Positions 42,531 to 51,333 of a DNA stretch of 64,000 bases are shown here, in pieces. The notes under the pieces are model-generated. The model did not search any database and was not told where the DNA came from. It saw only the letters and a list, made by a program, of their open reading frames with translations. How positions within the stretch are numbered: the stretch's first letter is position 1; each line of letters begins with the position of its first letter. Both the position numbers and the translations under genes were made by a program. Origin of the DNA: Paracoccus sp041927875 (GTDB lineage: Bacteria; Pseudomonadota; Alphaproteobacteria; Rhodobacterales; Rhodobacteraceae); NCBI RefSeq assembly GCF_041927875.1, contig NZ_JBHFHN010000012.1; one strand, given 5' to 3'.

Positions 42531-43157
42531 ATGATCGTCATCACAACCGACCAAGGTGTCACGACGGTGACGCTGAACCGCCCCGACAAGGCCAATTCGC
42601 TGACCCGCGACATGCTGGAGGCCGTCGAGACCGCCGCACGCCAGGCCGCCACCGATCCCGACCTGCGCGCCTTTGTGCTGACCGGCGTGGGGCGGGTGTT
42701 TTCGGCTGGGGCCGATCTGGATCAGGCGCGGGCCGGGTTGGCCACCGATGCCGTCTGGGAACGGCTGTCGGCGGCGGTCGCGGCGCTGCCCTGCCTGACC
42801 ATTGCGGCGCTGAACGGCACCTGCGCGGGCGGCGCGTTGGGGATGATGCTGGCCTGCGATCTGCGCATCGCCGTGCCGGGGGCCGCGTTCTTTTACCCGG
42901 TGATGCGGCTTGGCTTTCTGCCGCAGCCATCTGACCCGCGGCGGATGGCGGCGCTGATCGGCCGGTCACGCAGCGCGATGATCCTGATGGCGGGGCAGAA
43001 GATCGGCGCGGAGGAGGCCCTGTCCTGGGGCCTGATCGACCGCATCGTCCCCGAGGGCGATCTGGGCCAGGCCGTCGCCAGCCTGACCGAGGCTGTCCGC
43101 GCGGCGCCCCCGGGCCATGCCGCGCGGATCAAGGCGATGATCGCGGATCAGGCGTAG
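42531..43157 (+). CDS. Short enoyl-CoA hydratase/isomerase family protein
   Basis: A 208-residue crotonase-fold protein, shorter than typical 255-260-residue enzymes because the C-terminal part is reduced. Oxyanion motifs VFSAGADLDQAR and GTCAGGALGMMLACD are present. One catalytic acidic position is replaced (FFYPVMRLGFLPQPSDPRR where E is usual), so the chemistry may be isomerase or unknown. ATG 42531 has a GGGGGGCAGTGAC SD. It diverges from DUF2125, and its 3' end overlaps the convergent DUF2853 gene by 10 bp. Confidence 0.8.
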   Translation: MIVITTDQGVTTVTLNRPDKANSLTRDMLEAVETAARQAATDPDLRAFVLTGVGRVFSAGADLDQARAGLATDAVWERLSAAVAALPCLTIAALNGTCAGGALGMMLACDLRIAVPGAAFFYPVMRLGFLPQPSDPRRMAALIGRSRSAMILMAGQKIGAEEALSWGLIDRIVPEGDLGQAVASLTEAVRAAPPGHAARIKAMIADQA

Positions 43158-43489
43158 ACCGATTCACGTCCGAAATGCTTGACCAGCAGGTAGTAAAGCA
43201 CCGGGCGCAACTTCGACCGGTTCGACCGGCCATAGGTCTCGATCGCGGCGTCGATGCCGGCGTCCAGCTCGGGTCCGTCCTTCAGGCCCAGCTTCTTGAT
43301 CAGGAAGTTCTGCTTGATCGTGTCCAGTTCGGATTGCTGGCTGGCGGCCACCAGCTCGGCATCGCTGCGATAGATCGCCGGGCCGCAGCCGATGGTCACT
43401 TTGGTCAAAAGGTCCATATCCGGCGTCATGCCGCATTTGTCCTTCAGATCGGCTGCGTATTTTGCGATCAGCTCGTCGCGCTTGCCCAT
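43148..43489 (-). CDS. DUF2853 family protein
   Basis: A 113-residue soluble protein: MGKRDELIAKYAADLKDKCG at the start, then TIGCGPAIYRSDAELVAAS and a C-terminal YYLLVKHFGRESVY. It matches the DUF2853 family of small proteins of unknown function in alphaproteobacteria and Bacteroidetes. Start 43489 follows a GAGACGGAC stretch. Convergent overlap of 10 bp with the crotonase gene. Confidence 0.82.
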   Translation of the reverse strand: MGKRDELIAKYAADLKDKCGMTPDMDLLTKVTIGCGPAIYRSDAELVAASQQSELDTIKQNFLIKKLGLKDGPELDAGIDAAIETYGRSNRSKLRPVLYYLLVKHFGRESVYA

Positions 43490-43670
43490 GTCCGTCTCCA
43501 CTGTCGTTGATGCGCCCGCGCAAGACCGCAACAGGCCCAGGCAGATTAACCCAGTTTAATCGCATGACAATGTGGCAGATCGCGGCAGCGGCGCAAAACC
43601 GGGGGGAAAATCGCCACCCGGTTCCACGGAGCGGGTTCACAGGCGGGGGCGGTCGGTCTATGTCGCGGCC

Positions 43671-44315
43671 ATGTCACAGCCGCTTAAACCCCGCCGAACG
43701 CCCCGCACTGCCGCGCCCCGCGCCTGGCAAAGGATGCTGTCGGGGCGCAGGCTGGATCTGCTGGATCCCACGCCGATGGATATCGAGGTCGCCGACATCG
43801 CGCATGGGCTGGCATTCGTCGCACGCTGGAACGGGCAGACGCAGGGCGACTGGCCCTATTCGGTGGCCGAACATTCGCTGCTGGTGGAGCGGATCTTTAC
43901 CCGCGCCAATCCCGATTGCGGGCCGGTCTGGCAATTGGCGGCGCTGCTGCATGACGCGCCTGAATATGTGATCGGCGACATGATCAGCCCGGTCAAGGCG
44001 GCGGTCGGGGCGGGATATGCGGCGCTGGATCAGCGGCTGACGGCAGCGATCCACCGCCGCTTTGGCCTGCCCGCGCAGATCCCCGCGCCGATCAAGGCCG
44101 CGATCAAGCGCGCCGATGGCATCTCGGCCTGGATGGAGGCGACCGCCATCGCGGGCTTTTCGCAGGCCGAGGCCGACCGGCTGTTCACCCAGCCCCCGAC
44201 GGGGCTGGTTGATGGGATGGCGATCGCCCTGCGTCCGGCGGCGCAGGTGCGGGCCGATTACATCGCCCGCCATGCGGATCTGCTGGCCGCCATCGACGGC
44301 CAGCAAAAGGGCTGA
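43671..44315 (+). CDS. HD-domain hydrolase, YfbR-like
   Basis: A 214-residue HD phosphohydrolase. It has H in VAEHSLLVERI, the metal-binding HD pair in ALLHDAPEYVIGDM and a later Asp in IKRADGIS. Similar proteins (YfbR family) are 5'-deoxynucleotidases. The N-terminal ~20 residues are basic and weakly conserved; ATG 43671 is the best start. It ends directly next to the convergent hvrA stop. Confidence 0.8.
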   Translation: MSQPLKPRRTPRTAAPRAWQRMLSGRRLDLLDPTPMDIEVADIAHGLAFVARWNGQTQGDWPYSVAEHSLLVERIFTRANPDCGPVWQLAALLHDAPEYVIGDMISPVKAAVGAGYAALDQRLTAAIHRRFGLPAQIPAPIKAAIKRADGISAWMEATAIAGFSQAEADRLFTQPPTGLVDGMAIALRPAAQVRADYIARHADLLAAIDGQQKG

Positions 44316-44633
44316 TTACACCGTCAGATCGTCCAGGCCCTTGCCGGCGGCCAGGGCCTCATTCACCCAGGCGGGGCGACGGCCACGGCCTGACCAGGTT
44401 TCCGACGGATTGGCCGGATTGGCATATTTCGCCGCACGCGGCGCGTTGGCGCGACGCTTGCGCCCGGCGCCGGTCAGATCGGCCAGGCTATAGCCCAGTT
44501 CGCGGGCCTTTTCCTCAAGCCGGGTCAGCGCCTCACGGCGCTTGCGATCCTCGAACGAGGCAATGGCGCGGTCGATCCGGCCGCGCAATTCGCGCAATTC
44601 GGACAGCGACAGATCGTCAAGATTCAGGTTCAT
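44316..44633 (-). CDS. hvrA: H-NS-like regulator HvrA
   Basis: A 105-residue H-NS-family protein. The N-terminal helical oligomerisation segment is LSLSELRELRGRIDRAI. The C-terminal DNA-binding motif is YANPANPSETWSGRGRRPAW, with the AT-hook-like GRGRRP. Its place behind regA in senC-regA-hvrA matches HvrA of Rhodobacter capsulatus, where it activates photosystem genes in low light; in Paracoccus a broader nucleoid role is more likely. It abuts the stop of the HD hydrolase with no gap. Confidence 0.88.
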   Translation of the reverse strand: MNLNLDDLSLSELRELRGRIDRAIASFEDRKRREALTRLEEKARELGYSLADLTGAGRKRRANAPRAAKYANPANPSETWSGRGRRPAWVNEALAAGKGLDDLTV

Positions 44634-44706
44634 TTCCGGTCCCCAAAATGGTCATTGCCGGCAGATAATACCAGCCGGCCCGAAAATGCAAGGCAACCGA
44701 AAATGG

Positions 44707-45264
44707 TTAACGCGGACTGCGCTTTGACAGAATGCGCTGCAATGTCCGGCGATGCATCGAAAGCCGCCGGGCGGTTTCGCTGACATTGCGATCACATTGT
44801 TCATAGACGCGCTGGATATGTTCCCAGCGAACCCGATCGGCCGACATCGGATTTTCCGGTGGCGGCGGCAGCGTTTCGCCACGCACCAGCAGCGCATTCA
44901 TGATGTCATCTGCATCGGCAGGTTTCGACAGATAATCCGTCGCGCCCAATTTGACCGCCGCCACGGCGGTCGCAATCGCGCCATATCCGGTCAGCACGAT
45001 AATGCGCGCATCGGGGCGGCGCTCGCGCAGGGCCTCGACCACGTCAAGGCCGTTGCCGTCCTCAAGCCGCAGGTCGATCACCGCATAGGCCGGGGGCGCG
45101 GCGCTGACGGCGGCCTTGCCATCCGCCACGCTTTCCGCGGTGCGCGTCTGAAAACCACGCTTTTCCATCGCCTTGGCCAGGCGCTGCACGAACACCGCAT
45201 CATCATCGACCAACAGCAGGCTGCGATCTGGGCCTAGGTCGGTTTGGGCGCTGTCGGTCATCAT
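44707..45264 (-). CDS. regA: Redox response regulator RegA/PrrA/ActR
   Basis: A 185-residue regulator of the RegA class. The receiver has D20-D22 and phospho-acceptor D64 in AVIDLRLEDG, then K in YLSKPADADD. A Pro-rich linker leads to a Fis-type HTH with CDRNVSETARRLSMHRRTLQRIL (key motif ETARRLSMHRRTLQRIL), nearly invariant in this family. It controls respiration, carbon and nitrogen fixation genes in response to redox via RegB. It lies in senC-regA-hvrA, all on the minus strand. Confidence 0.95.
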   Translation of the reverse strand: MMTDSAQTDLGPDRSLLLVDDDAVFVQRLAKAMEKRGFQTRTAESVADGKAAVSAAPPAYAVIDLRLEDGNGLDVVEALRERRPDARIIVLTGYGAIATAVAAVKLGATDYLSKPADADDIMNALLVRGETLPPPPENPMSADRVRWEHIQRVYEQCDRNVSETARRLSMHRRTLQRILSKRSPR

Positions 45265-45325
45265 GTCCTCGGATGGCTTTGCGCCAATCTAGGCAGCATG
45301 GCGAGCAAGGTCAAATCGTCCCCCG

Positions 45326-45958
45326 TCAGGAGGCCGCCTTGACGAAGCATTCCACCCGGTCGGCCATCTGCTGCGGGCTGACGTCGCGGTTGAAAAACTC
45401 GACAAAGCCGGTTTTCGGAAGCACCAGATAGGTCTGCGTCGAATGATCGACCAGATAATAATCGTCATCCGGGCTTTGCGCCTTGTAATAGGTGCGATAG
45501 GCGCGGCTGGCGGCGGCCACCTGTTCGGGGCTGCCGGTCAGGCCGATCATTTTCGGATGCAGCGCATCAGTGAAATCGCGCACCACCTCGGGCGTGTCGC
45601 GCGCGGGGTCGACCGAGATGAACACCGGCGTCACATCCATGCCTTTTTCCTCAAGCAGGGTCGCGGCTTCGGCATTGCGAGCACTGTCCAGCGGGCAGAC
45701 ATCGGGGCAGAATGTGTAACCGAAATACAGCAGGCTGGGCTTGGTAAACACTTCCTGATCGGTGACGGTCTTTCCGTTTTCATCGACCAGTGTGAACGGC
45801 CCGCCGATCGCGCCGCCGCCTGACACGACCCCCTGGCGGCATTGCGCAAAGGCATCGGCGCTGGCGCCGCCCCGGTTGACGGCCCACCAGCCCGCCCCCA
45901 ATCCGATCAGCGCAAGCGCGGTGGCGGCAATCGCGGCGGTGCGAGGGGTCAGCGTCAT
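45326..45958 (-). CDS. senC: SenC/PrrC (Sco1-type) copper protein
   Basis: A 210-residue membrane-anchored protein (signal-anchor helix residues 8-28) with a thioredoxin fold. The copper site is CPDVC (GYTFCPDVCPLD) plus H in LVDHSTQTYLV. The family delivers copper to cytochrome oxidase CuA and influences redox signalling to RegB. It is the first gene of the senC-regA-hvrA operon, divergent from regB with a shared 167-bp control region. Confidence 0.93.
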   Translation of the reverse strand: MTLTPRTAAIAATALALIGLGAGWWAVNRGGASADAFAQCRQGVVSGGGAIGGPFTLVDENGKTVTDQEVFTKPSLLYFGYTFCPDVCPLDSARNAEAATLLEEKGMDVTPVFISVDPARDTPEVVRDFTDALHPKMIGLTGSPEQVAAASRAYRTYYKAQSPDDDYYLVDHSTQTYLVLPKTGFVEFFNRDVSPQQMADRVECFVKAAS

Positions 45959-46050
45959 GGCGGTTCCTTTCCGGCTGCGGCCGATCCGCCAACTGCGGCA
46001 TTTCGGCCCACATATTGATCGCCTGCCCGGCAGCATCTATCAATCCCTGT

Positions 46051-46076
46051 CGGGGCGCGAATTCGGGGCGCGAATT
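46051..46076. repeat. Perfect tandem 13-mer in the regB/senC control region
   Basis: Two head-to-tail copies of CGGGGCGCGAATT, followed by GTCGC. It resembles the G/C-rich spaced half-site pattern reported for RegA/PrrA binding (GCG...N...GNCGC), so autoregulation is plausible. Inference only. Confidence 0.55.
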
Positions 46077-46125
46077 GTCGCATCCGGCGCCTATCTTTCG
46101 CGGGGCGCCCCGCAGCGTGACGGAA

Positions 46126-47502
46126 ATGACAGCGACCGATGACTTGCAGCCCGTGCTAAGCGGCGAACGGATCCGCCTGCGCACGCTGATCCTGCTGCGC
46201 TGGACGGCGGCCATCGGGCAGTCGGCGGCGCTGCTGGTGGCTTGGCACCGGTTTGACATCGACATCCACCTGTGGCCCAGCCTGATCGCCGTCGGCGTGC
46301 TGATGGCGGCCAATCTGGCGATCATGGCGCTGTATCCCGCCCGCCGCCGCCTTTCGGAATCCGAGGCGCTGGCCATGCTGGTCCTTGATACGGTGCAACT
46401 GGTGGTGCTGCTGGGGCTGACCGGCGGGATGCACAATCCCTTTGCGCTGCTGGTGCTGGCGCCGGTGACGATTGCCGCGACCGCGCTGCGCAGTCGGCAG
46501 ACGGTCGCTTTGGGCGCGCTGACGGTGGTTCTGGTCACCGCCCTGGCGATCTGGGCGCCGCCGATGGCTTTGCGCGATGGCGGGGTGATCGCCATGCCCG
46601 CCGAAGTGGCCTTCGGGCATTGGCTGGCGGTGGTGATCGGCGTCGTCTTCCTTGGCCTTTACGCGCGCCGTGTCGCGGTCGAGATGCAGGCGATGGAGCA
46701 GGCGTTGTTCGCCACCCAGCTTGCCTTGTCGCGCGAACAACGGCTGTGCGATCTGGGCGGCGTGGTGGCCGCCGCCGCGCATGAGCTGGGCACCCCGCTG
46801 GCCACGATCAAGCTGGCCAGTGCCGAACTGGCCAGCGACCTGCGCCGGGTCGCGCCGGATCATCCCGATCTGGCGCAGGATGCCGCGCTGATCCGGTCCG
46901 AGGCCGACCGATGCAGCGCCATCCTGCGCGACATGGGCCGCATCGGCCGCGACGATCTGCACCTGCGCCACGCCCCTCTGGCCGCGCTGCTGGCCGAAGC
47001 CGCCGAGCCACATCAGGCCCGCCGCGCCGGTATTACCGTTTCGTTTCAAGAGCATGGAGACGGCGGGCTGATCGTTCAGCGGATGCCCGAATTGATCCAT
47101 GGCCTGCGCAACCTGATTCAGAACGCGGTCGATTTCGCGCGCGGCCATGTCTGGATCGACAGCGACTGGACCGACAGCCAGTTGCGGCTGCGCATCACCG
47201 ATGACGGTCCGGGCTTTCCGCCGCAGATCCTGTCGCAGATCGGCTATCCGTTTCTGGGTCAGCGGCGCGGCAGCGAACGGCCGGGCTATGACGGCATGGG
47301 CCTGGGCCTGTTCATCGCCAAGACGCTGCTGGAACGCAGCGGCGCGCGGCTGCGCTTTGCCAATGCCGCCGATCCGTTCCTGACCGATGCCGAGAACCAG
47401 GGCCGCACCGGCGCGGTGGTCGAACTGGTCTGGCCGCGCAACCGGATTGAGGCCGCGCCGCCCCCCGGTGGCTTGGGCCGCAACCCCTCCATGCCCGAAT
47501 AA
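46126..47502 (+). CDS. regB: Redox sensor histidine kinase RegB/PrrB/ActS
   Basis: A 458-residue kinase with six N-terminal membrane helices (about 24-180). The ubiquinone-sensing motif GGMHNPF (100-106) lies in the third periplasmic turn. The redox-box cysteine C208 (RLCDLGG) precedes the H-box HELGTPL with phospho-acceptor H219. The C-terminus has the N, G1 and G2 ATP-binding boxes (LIQNAVDF, DDGPGFP, GMGLGLF). All hallmarks of RegB are present. It diverges from senC. Confidence 0.96.
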   Translation: MTATDDLQPVLSGERIRLRTLILLRWTAAIGQSAALLVAWHRFDIDIHLWPSLIAVGVLMAANLAIMALYPARRRLSESEALAMLVLDTVQLVVLLGLTGGMHNPFALLVLAPVTIAATALRSRQTVALGALTVVLVTALAIWAPPMALRDGGVIAMPAEVAFGHWLAVVIGVVFLGLYARRVAVEMQAMEQALFATQLALSREQRLCDLGGVVAAAAHELGTPLATIKLASAELASDLRRVAPDHPDLAQDAALIRSEADRCSAILRDMGRIGRDDLHLRHAPLAALLAEAAEPHQARRAGITVSFQEHGDGGLIVQRMPELIHGLRNLIQNAVDFARGHVWIDSDWTDSQLRLRITDDGPGFPPQILSQIGYPFLGQRRGSERPGYDGMGLGLFIAKTLLERSGARLRFANAADPFLTDAENQGRTGAVVELVWPRNRIEAAPPPGGLGRNPSMPE

Positions 47503-47578
47503 CCGTCCCCGGTTAACCCCGTCTTAACCCTTGATCGGCCAGTGTCCGACCGGGACAGACATATAACCGGGGCGAATC

Positions 47579-49273
47579 ATGGCACAAAACTGGGTGCTGG
47601 CCGGGCTGATCGTGATGACGGCGCTGGTCATGGCGGTGATACCGCAACTTCTGGCGCGCATCCGATTGCGCCATAACCGCGCCCAGGCCGAGGCCGAGGC
47701 GGCGGCCCGTCAGACCGTCTTTCTGTTTGAGGGCGACCGTCTGATCGACGCCACGCCCGCGGCGCTGGATCTGCTGGGGGGGCTGCCGCCGGCGGCCTCG
47801 GACTGGTCGCGGCTGGTTGCCTATCTGGCGCCGCGCTTTCCGCAGGCCCTGGCCGATCTGGGCGGTGCGGGGCAGGGCGCGCAGGTGTTCGTGGGGGCTG
47901 ATGCCGGTGGGGCCGCGCGGCTGCGCCTGAACCTCGACCGGCGCGATGACCGCTTGCGCGTCACGCTGACGGCTGTCGGCGCGCAGCCCGCCGCCGATCT
48001 GGCGCGGCTGGCCCAGGATGACGACACCGACCGGCTGCGCACGATGATCGAGGCTGCGCCGATCCTGTCCTGGCGCGAAACCGGTCAGGGTCAGGTAATC
48101 TGGGCCAACGCCGCCTATCGCGCGCTGGTTCTGGGGCCGGATGACGCCCATCCCTGGCCCTTGCCCACGCTGTTCGCGCCCTTCGACGCCCAGGCCATGC
48201 CCCGCCAGCAGGCACTTGGCGACACCGCGGCAAAGGGCCGCTGGTTCGATCTGCACGACGGTCCCGATACCGGCGACCGGCTGCGGTTTGCCATACCCGC
48301 CGATGCCGCCGTCCGCGCCGAGGGGCAACTGCGCGAGTTTGTGCAAACGCTGTCCAAGACCTTCGCCGATCTGCCCATCGGCCTGGCCGTCTTTGACCGT
48401 CAGCGCCGCTTGCAGGTGTTCAACCCGGCGCTGACCGATCTGACCACGCTGGGGGCCGCCTTCCTGTCTGCACGGCCCAGCTTCGAGGACTTCCTCGACC
48501 GCCTGCGCGAGGCGCGGATGATGCCCGAACCCAAGGATTATCGCGGTTGGCGCCAGCGGCTTGTCACGCTCGAGGCGGCAGCGGCGGCGGGCTATCACTG
48601 CGAAACCTGGTCGCTGCCGGGCGGGCAGACCTATCGCGTGACCGGTCGCCCGCATCCGGGGGGCGCCATCGCCTTTCTGATCGAGGATATCTCGACAGCG
48701 ATGCGCCTGACCCGCCAGTTCCGGGCCGAGATCGACCTGGGCCGCGAGATTCTGGATCATCTTGACCTGCCGCTGTGCGTGATTTCACGCGAGGGAGGCG
48801 TGGTGACCGCCAATGCGGCGGCGCGCGCCCTCGTCCCCGCATTGGCGGGCGATCACGCGCAATGGGCGGTCTTGGCCGATTGCGCGCAGCCCGACGCGCG
48901 CGACGCACTTGGGGCGGCGATCGGCGCCCATGCCAATTGGCACGGGGTGCTGACGTTTCCCGGTCATCGGCAAGTGACCGCGCAGGCCGGGCCGATTGCG
49001 GGCGGCATGTTGCTGGTGCAGCTGACGCCGCTGCCCGCCGCGACCCCGCCGATGGGCGCCGCCGCGCGCCAGGCCCGCGCGATGGCGGCCGTGGCCCGCC
49101 GTCGCGTCCAGGCCCCGTCGCCCGCACCTGAAGCCCTTGCGCAGCCCGACATCGCCAAGCCAGATGCGGCCTTGGCCGACACAGCCCTGGCATCCGCTGG
49201 CTTTGCCGAGGCGGCGCCGGGCTTTCCCTTCCGCTCACCCGCGATGGTGATGCGACCGCAGACGACAGCCTGA
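47579..49273 (+). CDS. Membrane-anchored PAS-domain protein without kinase
   Basis: A 564-residue protein. One N-terminal membrane helix (residues 5-25) is followed by a basic/helical linker and PAS-like domains (VFDRQRRLQVFNPALTDL near 275-295 is clearest, with another near 385-460). The C-terminus is Ala/Pro-rich. There is no DHp/HATPase module, so it is not a histidine kinase. In Rhodobacterales a protein of this layout commonly sits upstream of tsaE. It resembles a sensor-only relative of DivL-type proteins. The partner is unknown. Confidence 0.75.
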   Translation: MAQNWVLAGLIVMTALVMAVIPQLLARIRLRHNRAQAEAEAAARQTVFLFEGDRLIDATPAALDLLGGLPPAASDWSRLVAYLAPRFPQALADLGGAGQGAQVFVGADAGGAARLRLNLDRRDDRLRVTLTAVGAQPAADLARLAQDDDTDRLRTMIEAAPILSWRETGQGQVIWANAAYRALVLGPDDAHPWPLPTLFAPFDAQAMPRQQALGDTAAKGRWFDLHDGPDTGDRLRFAIPADAAVRAEGQLREFVQTLSKTFADLPIGLAVFDRQRRLQVFNPALTDLTTLGAAFLSARPSFEDFLDRLREARMMPEPKDYRGWRQRLVTLEAAAAAGYHCETWSLPGGQTYRVTGRPHPGGAIAFLIEDISTAMRLTRQFRAEIDLGREILDHLDLPLCVISREGGVVTANAAARALVPALAGDHAQWAVLADCAQPDARDALGAAIGAHANWHGVLTFPGHRQVTAQAGPIAGGMLLVQLTPLPAATPPMGAAARQARAMAAVARRRVQAPSPAPEALAQPDIAKPDAALADTALASAGFAEAAPGFPFRSPAMVMRPQTTA

Positions 49274-49275
49274 AC

Positions 49276-49345
49276 GACCTCGCGCCAAGGGCGGAGCGCG
49301 GAGGGCAGGGCGCGACCGCGGTTGCGGGACGGATAGCGCGAGGTC
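49276..49345. repeat. 10-bp inverted repeat in the PAS-tsaE gap
   Basis: GACCTCGCGC (49276-49285) and its complement GCGCGAGGTC (49336-49345), 50 bp apart. It may form a stem-loop after the PAS gene stop or mark a regulatory site for the gene to the right. Confidence 0.5.
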
Positions 49346-49452
49346 GGCGCGGCTGCCGGGGGCGATGGCAGTGCGGCGGCGGCTGGCGGCGGCGGGCGGG
49401 TGGCAAGGTCCGTCGGCCTTCCCTCAGGCGGGGCGGGGCGCTAAGACGGGGC

Positions 49453-51333
49453 ATGAGCTGCGCCCCCGTTGACCTGACCCTGGATTTGCCCGACCCCGCC
49501 GCCAGCGATGCGCTGGCCCTGGCGATCGAGCCATGGCTGCGACCGGGGGATACGCTGCTTTTGAACGGCCCGGTCGGGGCTGGGAAATCGCACCTCGCCC
49601 GCGCCCTGATCGCAGCGCGGCTGGCCCGGCACGGCCAAGCCGAGGATATCCCCTCGCCGACCTTTACCCTTGTGCAGACCTATCAGGCCGCGGCGGATGA
49701 GATCTGGCACGCCGACCTTTATCGCCTGACCGGCCCGGACGAGGTTGCCGAACTGGGGCTGGATCAGGCGATGGGGCAGGCGATCTGCCTGATCGAATGG
49801 CCTGACCGACTAGGCGATGGGACACCGCCCGAGGCGCTGCACGTTGATCTGACGGTCGTCGAATCGGCGGGCGCCGCGCTGCCTGGTCGCCGTGCCCGGC
49901 TGGTTGGCCCGGCCCGCTGGGCGCCCATGCTGGGGGTGGCGGCGGTGGCCGTGGCGCGGTCGGTGCAGATCAGCGCCTTTCTGGCGCGTCATCACTGGGG
50001 TGACGCCGCCCGTCAGCCGCTGGCTGGCGATGCCTCGGCCCGGCGCTATCTGCGGCTGTGGCGCGACGATGGCCGCCGCGCGATCCTGATGGACGCCCCG
50101 CCCGGCACCTGCGGATCACCCGCGCCCTTCCTGCGGATGACCGACTGGCTGCGCGGCCACGGCTACAGCGCGCCCGAGGTTCTGGCCGCAGACCCCGAAA
50201 CCGGTCTGATCCTGCTTGAGGATCTGGGCGACCGCCTGCTGGCGCACGAGCTGGCGCGGCTGCCCCAGCCGCAGCCGACCGCCCAGAGCCACGACGGTGA
50301 CCAGGCTGACACTGTGTGGAAAGGCGCTGGCGAACCTGACCGCACCGGGACGGGCGCCAACCGCCCCGACGAACCGTGCCATGACAGCGACAAGGCCGCT
50401 GCGGCAGCGGAGGGCGCTTGCGAACCTGTGGCAGCACCCGACGGTGCCGTAACCAGTAACCTTCACCCTACCGCGCAGGCGGCGCGCGCCGGGCGGCTGT
50501 TCCCACATCCCGACCGGCCCCAATGCGGCATTGTGAATGCCGATCTGCCCGGCGGTGAACCGGACCGAATGCCGCCCGACGATCCGGCAGTGCCGCGAAC
50601 CACGCCCCCGGCGCAGCCCCTGTCCGAGCCGGCGGCCTATCGCGCGTTGACATTGCTCTTGGCCGATCTGCACCGCCACGCCCCGCCCGACGGTCTGACC
50701 GTCCTGACGCCCGAGACGCTGGGCCAGATGACCCGCATCGCTGCCGATTGGTATGCCACCGCGCAGCCCGGCGACAGTGCCCCCGGCACCAGTCCCGCAG
50801 CCGACGCGCTTGAGGCCGCGATCCGCGCCGCCGCCGACCGGCTTCTGGACGGCGCCATGGTGCTGGCGCTGCGCGACTTTCACGCTGAGAACATCATTCT
50901 GCTGGATCGCCCCGGCCCCGCCGCGCTTGGCCTTCTGGATTATCAGGACGCGGTTCTGGCGCATCCGGCCTATGATCTTGCCTCGGCCCTGCAGGACGCG
51001 CGGCGCGACGTGCCGCCCGCCATCGAGGCCGCCGAGCGCGCGCATTATGCCGCCCTGACCGGGGCCGATCCCGACCGCTTTGCCGCTGCCTATGCGCTGG
51101 TCGCGGCGCAGCGGAACCTCCGCATTCTGGGGGTGTTCGCGCGACTGTGCCGGGCAGGCGGCAAGGCCGGTTATGTCGCGCTGCTGCCGCGCGTCTGGGG
51201 ATATGTCCAGCGCAACCTGGCGCATCCGGCGCTGGCCGACCTGGCGCGGGTCGTGGCCGCCCACCTGCCCGCGCCGACCGATGACCGACTGGATCAGATG
51301 AGGGCCGAATGCGGACAACACCCGATGCGCTGA
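49453..51333 (+). CDS. tsaE: TsaE fused to an AmgK-like sugar kinase, with an internal insert
   Basis: A 626-residue fusion. Residues 1-150 are TsaE, with Walker A GPVGAGKS (39-46), SPTFTLVQTY and LIEWPDRLGD, needed for tRNA t6A37. From about 170 an aminoglycoside-phosphotransferase-fold kinase follows: LAGDASARRYLRL, LILLEDLGDRLL, catalytic LALRDFHAEN (471-480) and LGLLDYQDA (492-500). It resembles AmgK (MurNAc/GlcNAc kinase of the cell-wall recycling shunt). Between the kinase lobes, residues about 271-393 form a low-complexity insert rich in Pro, Asp, Gly and Ala. It overlaps the next gene by 25 bp. Confidence 0.88.
   Translation: MSCAPVDLTLDLPDPAASDALALAIEPWLRPGDTLLLNGPVGAGKSHLARALIAARLARHGQAEDIPSPTFTLVQTYQAAADEIWHADLYRLTGPDEVAELGLDQAMGQAICLIEWPDRLGDGTPPEALHVDLTVVESAGAALPGRRARLVGPARWAPMLGVAAVAVARSVQISAFLARHHWGDAARQPLAGDASARRYLRLWRDDGRRAILMDAPPGTCGSPAPFLRMTDWLRGHGYSAPEVLAADPETGLILLEDLGDRLLAHELARLPQPQPTAQSHDGDQADTVWKGAGEPDRTGTGANRPDEPCHDSDKAAAAAEGACEPVAAPDGAVTSNLHPTAQAARAGRLFPHPDRPQCGIVNADLPGGEPDRMPPDDPAVPRTTPPAQPLSEPAAYRALTLLLADLHRHAPPDGLTVLTPETLGQMTRIAADWYATAQPGDSAPGTSPAADALEAAIRAAADRLLDGAMVLALRDFHAENIILLDRPGPAALGLLDYQDAVLAHPAYDLASALQDARRDVPPAIEAAERAHYAALTGADPDRFAAAYALVAAQRNLRILGVFARLCRAGGKAGYVALLPRVWGYVQRNLAHPALADLARVVAAHLPAPTDDRLDQMRAECGQHPMR

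Noticed and set aside
40299..43157. A 952-codon open frame on the plus strand over pmbA and DUF2125
   Set aside because: Only its last 208 codons (from 42531) are real, matching the crotonase; the rest is a high-GC shadow.
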